Shown: positions 25,993 to 32,475 of the stretch, piece by piece
Layout of the letters: each line of letters starts with the position of its first letter
How positions within the stretch are numbered: position 1 is the first letter of the stretch
The notes under the pieces: model-generated
Seen by the model: the letters and a program-made list of their open reading frames with translations, nothing else
The model's database searches: none
What the model was told of the DNA's origin: nothing
Program-made: the position numbers and the translations under genes
NCBI GenBank assembly: GCA_934670175.1
Contig: CAKUOX010000002.1
Location: forward strand, 1 to 64,000
DNA from: an uncultured Clostridia bacterium
GTDB lineage: Bacteria > Bacillota > Clostridia > Christensenellales > Aristaeellaceae
Direction of reading: 5' to 3'
DNA length: 64,000 nucleotides

Positions 25993-26223
25993 ATGAAGAA
26001 AATCATCGCTCTGATTATGGTCATGGCGCTGGCGGCCATCGGCCTGTGCGCCTGCTCTACCAAGACTACCACCACTGTGGAAGCTACCGAAGCGCCCGCC
26101 GTTACCGATGCGCCCGCCGCGCAGGAGCCCGCGGTCGAAAACCCCGTGGCTGAAAACCAGGTCATCGAAACCCCCGTTGAAGGCGCGACTGAGCCCACCG
26201 CCACGGCGGCAAACAACGGCTGA
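25993..26223 (+). CDS. Small Thr/Ala/Glu/Pro-rich lipoprotein
   Basis: 76 residues from the ATG at 25993, with GGGAGG upstream; an in-frame ATG at 25945 has no such site. The signal MKKIIALIMVMALAAIGLCAC ends in a lipobox-like LCAC, so Cys 21 is probably lipidated. The rest (TTTTVEATEAPAVTDAPAAQ, then EPAVENPVAENQ) is a disordered acidic linker with no domain. It may be a surface spacer or a decoy substrate. It has its own promoter and is followed by the triplicated hairpin region. The function is unknown. Confidence 0.75.
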   Translation: MKKIIALIMVMALAAIGLCACSTKTTTTVEATEAPAVTDAPAAQEPAVENPVAENQVIETPVEGATEPTATAANNG

Positions 26224-26247
26224 CAAAAACATTAGCCCCGCGAAAGT

Positions 26248-26271
26248 AGCCCCGCGAAAGCGGGGTTTATT
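26248..26271 (+). terminator. Terminator hairpin H1 (first of three copies)
   Basis: CCCCGC-GAAA-GCGGGG followed by TTTATT, just after the lipoprotein stop. A partial copy (CCCCGCGAAAG) lies at 26236-26246. The same hairpin recurs at 26543 and 26762. Confidence 0.85.
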
Positions 26272-26520
26272 GCTTGTCAAAAATCTTTTTGACAAGCATG
26301 TGGACGGGGAAGCACGCTCCCCCGCCACTACCACCCTCACCAGTTTTTGCTAAAATCCTTCGGATTTCCGGGCGCAAAAACTGCAGGGAAACGATTTTTG
26401 CTCTGGAAAATGGGATTTTCTGCCGCAAAAATCGCCCCGTGCCCACCGTACATGCCGCTGGGCACGATTGAAATTTCGAGAGGACTTCACTTCTCTCGTG
26501 CTCTTCTGGTTTTTTTCGAC
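26272..26520 (+). repeat. R1 dispersed element, copy 2 (full length)
   Basis: The most complete copy, about 249 bp. Possible stems in order: GCTTGTC/GACAAGC (26272-26297); GGGGAAGCACGCTCCCC (26306-26322); GTTTTTGC..AAATCC-TTC-GGATTT..GCGCAAAAAC (about 26343-26382); CGATTTTTGC..GCAAAAATCG (about 26392-26436); CGTGCCC..GGGCACG (26438-26466); CGAGAGGA..TCTCTCG (26477-26498), then a T7 run. No open reading frame makes sense across it. It lies between two copies of the lipoprotein gene's terminator hairpin. Confidence 0.88.
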
Positions 26521-26542
26521 ATCCCGCCGAATATAGAGAGGT

Positions 26543-26560
26543 CCCCGCGAAAGCGGGGTT
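26543..26560 (+). repeat. Terminator hairpin H2 (second copy)
   Basis: CCCCGCGAAAGCGGGGTT, identical in stem and loop to H1, placed between element R1 copy 2 and element R2 copy A. Confidence 0.85.
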
Positions 26561-26561
26561 C

Positions 26562-26760
26562 AGGATGTTGACAAAGTCAACAGACTGCCAGACGCTGAGA
26601 AAACTCGCAAGACAAGGAAACGCGGGCTGCAAATGAGGGCGCATACTTAGGCGTATGTAACCGATTTTGCAGCCTGCGTTGACGAAGTAAGCAGAAATTT
26701 CAGCTTTTCCAGAAGTTGTTTACGAAATTTCTGCGGTTGCGGGGTTTGTCAGTGGTCTGA
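26562..26760 (+). repeat. R2 dispersed element, copy A
   Basis: About 190 bp without coding content. It opens with GTTGACAAAGTCAACAGACTG and closes with GTCAGTGGTCTG, which is loosely inverted to the start (CAGACTGCCAGAC), like terminal inverted repeats. Inside are GGCTGCAAA..TTTGCAGCC (26626-26679) with the GCATAC..GTATG stem, and AGAAATTTC..GAAATTTCT (about 26692-26741). A diverged relative starts at 31027. Confidence 0.65.
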
Positions 26761-26761
26761 G

Positions 26762-26787
26762 CCCCGCGAAAGCGGGGTTTATTTTTT
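26762..26787 (+). terminator. Terminator hairpin H3 (third copy) with T-tract
   Basis: CCCCGCGAAAGCGGGG followed by TTTATTTTTT. It shares its longest flanking identity with H1, so H1 and H3 may be the two ends of an originally single terminator region. Confidence 0.85.
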
Positions 26788-26866
26788 ACCGGCATTTCAT
26801 GCAAAAGCACCTGCGCATGCAATCAATGTAGCTTATACTGGGCGTCATGAAAGTGAGATGATATTT

Positions 26867-27406
26867 ATGAAACGGGGAACCACCTTCCGCATGGTGCTGA
26901 CGGCCATGTTTGCCAGCATGATCTGCGTGGCGACGATGTGCGTGCAGATCAAATCGTCGATGGGCGGCTATGTGAACCTGGGCGACGCGCTGGTGCTGCT
27001 GGGCGCATTTCTGCTGGGTGCGCACGGCGGCGCGATCGCTGCCGGACTGGGCTCGGCGCTGGCCGACCTGTTGTCGGGCTACGCGCATTACGCGCCGGGC
27101 ACGCTGATCATCAAGGCGCTGTGCGCGCTGGCCGCCGCGGCGCTGTACCGCAGGCTGAACAAGAAGAGCGGCATGCCGCGCGCGCTGAGCTGCGTAATCT
27201 CCGGCCTTGCAGGCGAAGCGATCATGGTGGTCGGCTACCTGTTCTACGCCTGGGTCTGCCTGGGCCGCGGCGCGGCGGCCGTCGCCTCCGTGCCGGGCAA
27301 TCTGGCGCAGGCCGCAGCGGGCATCGTCATTGCCGCCGTGCTCACGCCGCTGACGCTGCGCTCGGACGAGATCCGCGAATTCCTGGAAAAATATCGGAAG
27401 CCCTGA
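26867..27406 (+). CDS. ECF transporter S component (substrate-binding membrane protein)
   Basis: 179 residues from the ATG at 26867 (GTGAG nine bases upstream); an ATG three codons earlier is less well placed. Five to six hydrophobic segments are visible, with the ECF S-component pattern MVLTAMFASMICVATMCVQI, then GGYVNLGDALVLLGAFLLGA, HGGAIAAGLGSALADLLSGY. S components bind a vitamin or similar small molecule and join a shared EcfA-EcfA'-EcfT energising module, which is not encoded nearby. The substrate cannot be assigned from the sequence alone. Confidence 0.87.
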   Translation: MKRGTTFRMVLTAMFASMICVATMCVQIKSSMGGYVNLGDALVLLGAFLLGAHGGAIAAGLGSALADLLSGYAHYAPGTLIIKALCALAAAALYRRLNKKSGMPRALSCVISGLAGEAIMVVGYLFYAWVCLGRGAAAVASVPGNLAQAAAGIVIAAVLTPLTLRSDEIREFLEKYRKP

Positions 27407-27461
27407 AAACTGCCGGCGCGCTCCGCCTGGATTCCGCCGACCCTGATTCCTGTCCTTTAAC

Positions 27462-27499
27462 GAAAGCGTGCCCCTGCAATATTGCAGGGACGCGCTTTC
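27462..27499 (+). terminator. Hairpin downstream of ECF S component
   Basis: GAAAGCGTGCCCCTGCAAT and ATTGCAGGGACGCGCTTTC form an almost perfect 18-19-bp stem. Only a weak T-tract follows. Confidence 0.75.
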
Positions 27500-27511
27500 A
27501 GTCTGCCTAAA

Positions 27512-27582
27512 GGTGACTGTGGCATAGGGAGCATGCTTTCCCGTCTGCCCAGCTTGTCAAAAATTTTTTTGACAAGCCTATG
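27512..27582 (+). repeat. Degenerate R1-like fragment
   Basis: A block like CTGTGGCATAGGGAGCATGC (27517-27536) resembles the R1 segment after the first stem. It is followed by the typical R1 first hairpin, GCTTGTC..GACAAGC (27550-27575). The order of the two parts is reversed compared with intact copies, so this is rearranged or decayed. Nothing else is recognised in 27583-27675. Confidence 0.5.
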
Positions 27583-27675
27583 ACCGACACTTCAGTCAGT
27601 GCTGCCAACATATTCCCTCAATAGGGGAACCATGGGATGCAGCGCAGCCTTCGTATCTATGGACAGCCGAAGGCC

Positions 27676-28791
27676 TTATTCGTCCAGATCGAAATCCTCT
27701 TCCTCATCCTCATCTTCATCGGCAATGTCGGGTGCGGCCGGAGCCTCGGTTTCGGCGGCCTTGCTGAAGCTGTCGCGGATCAGCTTTTCGATCTCCTCGA
27801 AGGTATCCGGATTTTCCATCAGGTAGCGGCGCGCGTTGTCGCGGCCCTGACCGATGCGCATGCCGTTGTAGGAATAATACGCGCCGGATTTCTTGATCAG
27901 ATCCTGCTGCACGGCCAGATCCAGCAGCTCGCCGGATTTGGAAATGCCCTCGCCATAGAGAATATCCACGATGCAGGACTTGAACGGCGGCGCGACCTTG
28001 TTCTTGACCACGCGAATCTTGGTACGGTTGCCGATCATCTCGCTGCCTTCCTTGATGGCCTCGCCCTTGCGAATGTCCAATCTCACGGAGGCGTAGAATT
28101 TCAATGCCTTGCCGCCGGTGGTGGTTTCGGGGTTGCCGTAGACCACGCCCACCTTTTCGCGCAGCTGGTTGATGAAGATGGCCACGGCGTTGGTCTTGGA
28201 GATCACGCCCGCCAGCTTGCGCAGCGCCTGAGACATGAGGCGCGCCTGCAGGCCGACGTGGCTGTCGCCCATGTCGCCCTCGATCTCGGCCTTGGGCACC
28301 AGCGCCGCCACCGAGTCGATGACCACGATGTCGATCGCACCCGAGCGCACCAGCGCCTCGCAGATGTCCAGCGCCTGTTCGCCGTTGTCCGGCTGCGCCA
28401 CATACAGCTCGTCGATGTCCACGCCCAGCTTTTCGGCATACACCGGATCCAGCGCGTGCTCGGCGTCAATGAAGGCCGCCGTGCCGCCCATCTTCTGCGC
28501 CTCGGCGACGCAGTGCAGCGCCACCGTGGTCTTACCGGAGGATTCGGGCCCGTAGATCTCCACGATGCGCCCCTTGGGCAGGCCGCCCACGCCCAGCGCA
28601 AAGTCCAGCTGCAGCGAGCCGGTGGGGATCACGTCCACCTGCATGCGCTCCGCCGCATCGCCCAGCTTCATGACCGAGCCCTTGCCGAAGTCCTTTTCAA
28701 TCTTGCCCAGCGCGATTTCAAGCGCCTTTTTGCGGTCATCGCCAAATTTCTGGCTCGCCGCCTTCTTCTCTGCCTTCTTTTCCGCCGCCAT
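27676..28791 (-). CDS. recA: Recombinase RecA
   Basis: 371 residues; GGAGG precedes the ATG. Walker A is GPESSGKTT, Walker B region [14 protein letters not shown], and the L2 and MAW motifs follow ([39 protein letters not shown]). A long acidic tail ([13 protein letters not shown]) ends the protein, as is common. RecA forms filaments on single-stranded DNA for recombination and stimulates LexA self-cleavage. A DinR-type LexA box lies upstream, so SOS control is likely. Confidence 0.98.
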   Translation of the reverse strand: MAAEKKAEKKAASQKFGDDRKKALEIALGKIEKDFGKGSVMKLGDAAERMQVDVIPTGSLQLDFALGVGGLPKGRIVEIYGPESSGKTTVALHCVAEAQKMGGTAAFIDAEHALDPVYAEKLGVDIDELYVAQPDNGEQALDICEALVRSGAIDIVVIDSVAALVPKAEIEGDMGDSHVGLQARLMSQALRKLAGVISKTNAVAIFINQLREKVGVVYGNPETTTGGKALKFYASVRLDIRKGEAIKEGSEMIGNRTKIRVVKNKVAPPFKSCIVDILYGEGISKSGELLDLAVQQDLIKKSGAYYSYNGMRIGQGRDNARRYLMENPDTFEEIEKLIRDSFSKAAETEAPAAPDIADEDEDEEEDFDLDE

Positions 28792-28918
28792 CTATATAAT
28801 ACCTCCCACTGCTGATTTCGGTTGGCTTCCTGATGATAATTCTGTTCGCCGGCATAGGGTCTGTAAGCCTCCGCCCGCCGGCGCGGAAAATCCTCCTTGA
28901 TTTTCCTGATTCATATTG

Positions 28919-28924
28919 ATTATA
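28919..28924 (-). promoter_or_regulatory. recA -10 element
   Basis: TATAAT on the minus strand, about 130 bp upstream of recA. The matching -35 region is poor and is close to the LexA box, consistent with repressor overlap. Confidence 0.55.
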
Positions 28925-28948
28925 TCACACTTTTTCGCGCCTGCATAT

Positions 28949-28962
28949 CGAACATATGTTTA
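28949..28962 (-). promoter_or_regulatory. LexA (DinR) box upstream of recA
   Basis: CGAACATATGTTTA fits the Gram-positive SOS box CGAACRNRYGTTYN. It lies about 25 bp upstream of the recA -10 element. Confidence 0.85.
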
Positions 28963-29001
28963 TTTTTTCAGGGCATTACCACACAAATGAAGTGGTCGGC
29001 C

Positions 29002-29101
29002 GGCGAAGGAATTTTTCGTCAGATGCAAGTGCAAATTTCGAAGGTTTACCGGAGGTAAATCGAGAAATCTGCATGCCGCAGATGACGGAAAAGACATCGC
29101 C
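29002..29101. other. Long imperfect hairpin of about 100 nt
   Basis: The ends pair (GGCGA with TCGCC; TTTTTCGTCA with TGACGGAAAA; GATGC with GCAGA), and the centre GGTTTACC-GGA-GGTAAA(TC) closes it. Such a symmetric, non-coding palindrome between recA and the PAP2 gene could be a small mobile repeat or a structured RNA. An 75-codon frame across it is not credible. Confidence 0.5.
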
Positions 29102-29136
29102 CGACACGCCGCTGAATTGTGCGGCAGTGCCTCAGA

Positions 29137-29165
29137 TTGACAGCCATACACCGCCCCATTATAAT
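29137..29165 (+). promoter_or_regulatory. Consensus promoter of PAP2 gene
   Basis: TTGACA (29137-29142) and TATAAT (29160-29165) with a 17-bp spacer: a full consensus sigma-A promoter. Confidence 0.88.
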
Positions 29166-29189
29166 GGGTACAGGGAGGAGTGAAACGCG

Positions 29190-29759
29190 ATGAACGCCCT
29201 ATTGGATATTGAACAGAAAATACTTTTATGGATACAGTCCGTGCGCCAGCCGTGGCTCACGCCTCTGATGCGCGTCGTGACACATCTGGGCGATAGCGGC
29301 GCACTGTGGATCGGCGTAACTGCGATCCTGCTGATCGCGGGCCTCGCATGCCGGCGGCGTGGGTGGCGCAGAGCTGCGCTGCGCACGGGCGCGGCCTGCG
29401 CCATGGCGATGCTGCTGACGCTGATTCTCGTGAACCTGCTGATCAAGCCGCTGGCGGCGCGCGTGCGCCCCTACGACGCAATCGATGGCCTGACCGCGCT
29501 GGTGGGCAGGCAGAAGGATTTTTCCTTCCCCTCGGGCCACAGCGCCAATTCGCTCGCCTGCGCGTGGGTATTGTGGCGCATTTCGCCCAGGCGCTTCGGT
29601 GCGCCCGCGCTGGCGCTGGCCGTGCTGATCGCGCTGTCGCGGCTGTATGTGGGCGTGCATTACCCGACGGACGTGCTCTGCGGCGCGCTGATCGGCGCAG
29701 CGCTGGCAGAGGTTTCGGTGCGCCTTGTGCGGCGAATACCTGCAATGCGCGAAAAATAA
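29190..29759 (+). CDS. PAP2-superfamily membrane phosphatase
   Basis: 189 residues, GGGAGGAG before the ATG. The three PAP2 motifs are in order: KPLAARVRP (KxxxxxxRP), FPSGHSAN (PSGH), and SRLYVGVHYPTD (SRxxxxxHxxxD). Five to six membrane segments are visible. These enzymes remove phosphate from lipids such as undecaprenyl pyrophosphate or phosphatidic acid on the outer membrane face. Recycling of the cell-wall carrier lipid is the likeliest role but is not proven. It is a single-gene unit with a consensus promoter. Confidence 0.92.
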   Translation: MNALLDIEQKILLWIQSVRQPWLTPLMRVVTHLGDSGALWIGVTAILLIAGLACRRRGWRRAALRTGAACAMAMLLTLILVNLLIKPLAARVRPYDAIDGLTALVGRQKDFSFPSGHSANSLACAWVLWRISPRRFGAPALALAVLIALSRLYVGVHYPTDVLCGALIGAALAEVSVRLVRRIPAMREK

Positions 29760-29791
29760 ATGTAACTTCCCGAAATATGCGGACGAAAAAC

Positions 29792-29820
29792 TTGAAAATA
29801 TTTCGGTATTATGCTATACT
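29792..29820 (+). promoter_or_regulatory. Promoter of BMP-family binding protein
   Basis: TTGAAA (29792-29797) and TATACT (29815-29820) with a 17-bp spacer. Confidence 0.8.
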
Positions 29821-29872
29821 GAATGATAGTAAAAGCCCCGATAAAGGGCATAATTTAAGGAGGAACTCAAGG

Positions 29873-30976
29873 ATGAAGAAGTTTGCTGCTTTGATTCTGG
29901 CTCTGGCGCTCGTACTGGCCATGGCTACCTGCGCCGTGGCTGAGGAAGCCATGCGCGTCGCGATGATCACCGACTACGGCGACATCACCGACCAGTCCTT
30001 CAACCAGACCACCTACGAAGCCTGCAAGGCCTACTGCGAAGCCAACAATGTGGACTTCAACTACTTCAAGCCCGCCGGCGATTCCACCGCTGAGCGCGTC
30101 GCGATGGTCGAATCCGCCATCGACGAGGGCTACAACGTAATCGTGATGCCCGGCTACGCCTTCGGCGGCACCATCGCTGAAGTGCAGGACATCTATCCCG
30201 AAGTCAAGTTCGTCGCGCTGGACGTCAGCGAAGGCGATCTGGGCGGCGCGGCGCTGGCGGACAACGTGTACTGCGCGGTCTACCAGGAAGAGCTGTGCGG
30301 CTACATGGCCGGCTATGCGGCTGTGAAGCTGGGCTATAAGCACCTGGGCTACCTGGGCGGCATGGCTGTGCCCGCGGTTATCCGCTTCGGCTACGGCTTC
30401 GTGCAGGGCGCCAATGCTGCGGCTGAGGCCGACGGCGTTGAAGGCGTGAAGATCGAATGGGTATACGGCAACCAGTTCTTCGGCGATGCCGACATCACCG
30501 CCTACATGGACAACTGGTATCAGACCATGGGCGTTGAGTGCGTGTTCGCCTGCGGCGGCGGCATCTACACCTCTGCTGGCGAAGCGGCTGCGAAGGTTGG
30601 CGGCAAGGTCATCGGCGTTGACGTTGACCAGGCGCCTATCATCGACGGCATGTACGGCGAGGGCATGACCGTGACCTCCGCCATGAAGGGCCTGGCGGCC
30701 ACCGTCAACACCATGCTGAGCGAGATCGCTGCTGGCAACTTTGCCAACTACGGCGGCAAGGTTGAAACCCTGGGCCTGGTCGGCGAGGATCCGGAAGCCA
30801 ACTATGTGCAGATTCCCGCTTCCACCCAGTGGGGCGACAACTTCACTCAGGAAGACTACGCCAAGCTCGTGGCCGATATGTTCAACGGCGTGATCACCGT
30901 TTCCAACGACATCACCGCCACGCCTGACTCCTTCGCCACCGCGATCGAGCTGGAAGACTACGGCAACATCAAGTAA
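29873..30976 (+). CDS. BMP-family ABC transporter substrate-binding protein
   Basis: 367 residues from the ATG at 29873, after AAGGAGGA. A signal peptide MKKFAALILALALVLAMATC is followed by a mature BMP/PnrA-like domain: VAMITDYGDITDQSFNQTTY, VMPGYAFGGTIAEVQDIYPE, DIPLike region VFACGGGIYTSAGEAA, and GVDVDQAP. Proteins of this family bind nucleosides or purines. A cysteine at the end of the signal could be lipidated, although the lipobox is weak. No ABC permease or ATPase gene follows, so its transporter must be elsewhere. Codon use is strongly biased, suggesting high expression. Confidence 0.92.
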   Translation: MKKFAALILALALVLAMATCAVAEEAMRVAMITDYGDITDQSFNQTTYEACKAYCEANNVDFNYFKPAGDSTAERVAMVESAIDEGYNVIVMPGYAFGGTIAEVQDIYPEVKFVALDVSEGDLGGAALADNVYCAVYQEELCGYMAGYAAVKLGYKHLGYLGGMAVPAVIRFGYGFVQGANAAAEADGVEGVKIEWVYGNQFFGDADITAYMDNWYQTMGVECVFACGGGIYTSAGEAAAKVGGKVIGVDVDQAPIIDGMYGEGMTVTSAMKGLAATVNTMLSEIAAGNFANYGGKVETLGLVGEDPEANYVQIPASTQWGDNFTQEDYAKLVADMFNGVITVSNDITATPDSFATAIELEDYGNIK

Positions 30977-30993
30977 GCAAAACGCTTGCAGCA

Positions 30994-31025
30994 AAGGGGC
31001 GCTCCGGAAACGGAGCGTCCCTTTT
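30994..31025 (+). terminator. Rho-independent terminator
   Basis: AGGGGCGCTCCG-GAAA-CGGAGCGTCCCT followed by TTTTT, shortly after the BMP-protein stop. Confidence 0.92.
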
Positions 31026-31026
31026 T

Positions 31027-31112
31027 CAGTCTGTTGGCAGAGTCAACAGACTGTCAGATACTGAGAAACCCCGCAAGGAAACGCAGAAGCCCGCGTTTTT
31101 CCAAAGCGATCC
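31027..31112 (+). repeat. R2-like element, copy B (diverged)
   Basis: CAGTCTGTTG-N6-TCAACAGACTG is followed by TCAGATACTGAGAAACCCCG and GCAAGGAAACGC, closely matching the start of R2 copy A at 26566. The similarity fades after about 31100. The remaining gap to 31286 has no recognisable feature. Confidence 0.55.
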
Positions 31113-31286
31113 ATAATCAAAATTATGTGCATCTCCTGCCACTCATTTCTTTTTTTGAGAAATCGCTTGACAAGTTTCTGATTTCTGAATACAACATGTT
31201 TGCCATTTCGGAAGCTTATCCAACGAAACAAGCGTGACGGTCTACCTGCTCCACAGCGCTATTCTGTATTCTTTCCATTAATACCA

Positions 31287-31339
31287 TTGACAAGAGTCTG
31301 CAATCGGACTATAATGTAGCTAAAGTCCGATTGCGGACT
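31287..31339 (+). promoter_or_regulatory. marR-operon promoter with twin palindromic operators
   Basis: TTGACA (31287-31292) and TATAAT (31310-31315), 17-bp spacer. Two copies of a 16-bp palindrome flank the -10 box: AGTCTGCAATCGGACT (31295-31310) and AGTCCGATTGCGGACT (31324-31339). A bound MarR dimer at either site would block RNA polymerase. Confidence 0.85.
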
Positions 31340-31384
31340 GTAGCTACATACTCTCACTGCGTACTCAGAAGGAAGTGCCAGATT

Positions 31385-31822
31385 ATGGATATTTCAAAAT
31401 ACATTTTGCAAATTGAACAGCAGCGCAAGGAGCAGGATGCGCTCTATCACAGCGTGGCGGTGAAGTACGGCCTTTCCGATACGGCGCTGTGGATTTTGTA
31501 TCTCGTATCGGAGGACAGCGGCGACACGACGCAGCAGGATCTGTGCCGAGAGAATTGCTTTGCCAAGCAGACCATCAACACGGCGGTCAACAGCCTTGTG
31601 AAGAACGGTTTTCTGGAACGCATTCCCATACCCGGAACGCGAAATCACAAAAAGCTGAGCCTGACGCCTGCGGGCTGGGAGCTTGCGAATCGCACGACCG
31701 GAAATCTGAAAAAGGCCGAAGAAGCCGCCTATGGAAGGTTCACTGAAGCGGAGCTTCAAAGCTATCTGGGCATCGCGGACAGATTGATTACTTACCTTCG
31801 CGAGGAAACGGAAAAGCTGTAA
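31385..31822 (+). CDS. MarR-family transcriptional regulator
   Basis: 145 residues; the ATG at 31385 has GAAGGAA about ten bases upstream. The winged helix-turn-helix is visible: LSDTALWILYLVSEDSG, TTQQDLCRENCFAKQTINTA, VNSLVKNGFLERIPIPGTRN, HKKLSLTPAGWELANRTTG. It probably represses its own operon through the twin operators at 31295-31339. Downstream genes are a cytidylate-kinase-like protein and a MATE exporter, so a toxic or signal compound may release it. Confidence 0.93.
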   Translation: MDISKYILQIEQQRKEQDALYHSVAVKYGLSDTALWILYLVSEDSGDTTQQDLCRENCFAKQTINTAVNSLVKNGFLERIPIPGTRNHKKLSLTPAGWELANRTTGNLKKAEEAAYGRFTEAELQSYLGIADRLITYLREETEKL

Positions 31823-31854
31823 ATCAAACCAATGAACGAAGAGGAGGAAAAAAC

Positions 31855-32475
31855 ATGCGAATTATCACCATCAGCCGAGAATTTGGCAGCGGCGGTCGAG
31901 AACTCGGCAAGCGCCTTGCGGACGCGACCGGCTACGATTACTACGACAACGAGATCATCTCCGAGGTTGCACAGAACATCGGGATCTCCCCGGATTATAT
32001 CGAGAACGCTCTATCCAACCACGGATGGCAGAATCTCGCCATTACCTATCGCGGAACCCTGTCCTCTCCCTCCTATCTCTACTCCGCGCAGGTTCAAATT
32101 CTGGTGGAGCAGAAAAAGATCATCGAGCAAATTGCTGCGCTGGGCAAGGATTGCATCATCGTGGGCCGGAACGCGGACATGATTCTTCGGAATTACGCGC
32201 CCTTCAACCTCTTCGTCTGCGCACAGACGGACGCAAAGGTGAAGCGCTGCATGGAGCGCGCGTCGGCAGACGAAAAGCTGACCGAAAAGGAGCTGGTTCG
32301 CAAGATGAAGCAGATCGACAAGGTGCGCAGCCAGACGCGGGAGCTGATGGGCGGTTCGGACTGGGGCCGTCGGGACGGCTACCACCTGATCGTCAACACG
32401 ACCGGCTGGGAAATCAAGGAACTGGTACCGGCAGTGGCTGATTTCGCGAACCGCTGGTTTGGGAGGAAGAAATGA
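31855..32475 (+). CDS. Cytidylate-kinase-like P-loop protein
   Basis: 206 residues, AGGAGG before the ATG. The opening MRIITISREFGSGGRELGKR is the P-loop of the cytidylate-kinase-like family (GSGGRELG). GKDCIIVGRNADMILR, CMERASADEKLTEKELVRKM and DWGRRDGYHLIVNTTGWEIK follow, typical of the Cytidylate_kin2 group. The true substrate of this group is not established; it is often found beside regulators and transporters. Its stop overlaps the MATE gene start (ATGA), so both are translated together. Confidence 0.85.
   Translation: MRIITISREFGSGGRELGKRLADATGYDYYDNEIISEVAQNIGISPDYIENALSNHGWQNLAITYRGTLSSPSYLYSAQVQILVEQKKIIEQIAALGKDCIIVGRNADMILRNYAPFNLFVCAQTDAKVKRCMERASADEKLTEKELVRKMKQIDKVRSQTRELMGGSDWGRRDGYHLIVNTTGWEIKELVPAVADFANRWFGRKK

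Noticed and set aside
26224..26787. CRISPR array suggested by the repeated hairpin
   Set aside because: Only three repeats with very unequal, structured spacers (about 280 and 200 bp); no cas genes.
28956..29183. 75-codon plus-strand frame between recA and the PAP2 gene
   Set aside because: It runs through the LexA box and the long palindrome, has no ribosome site, and covers the PAP2 promoter.
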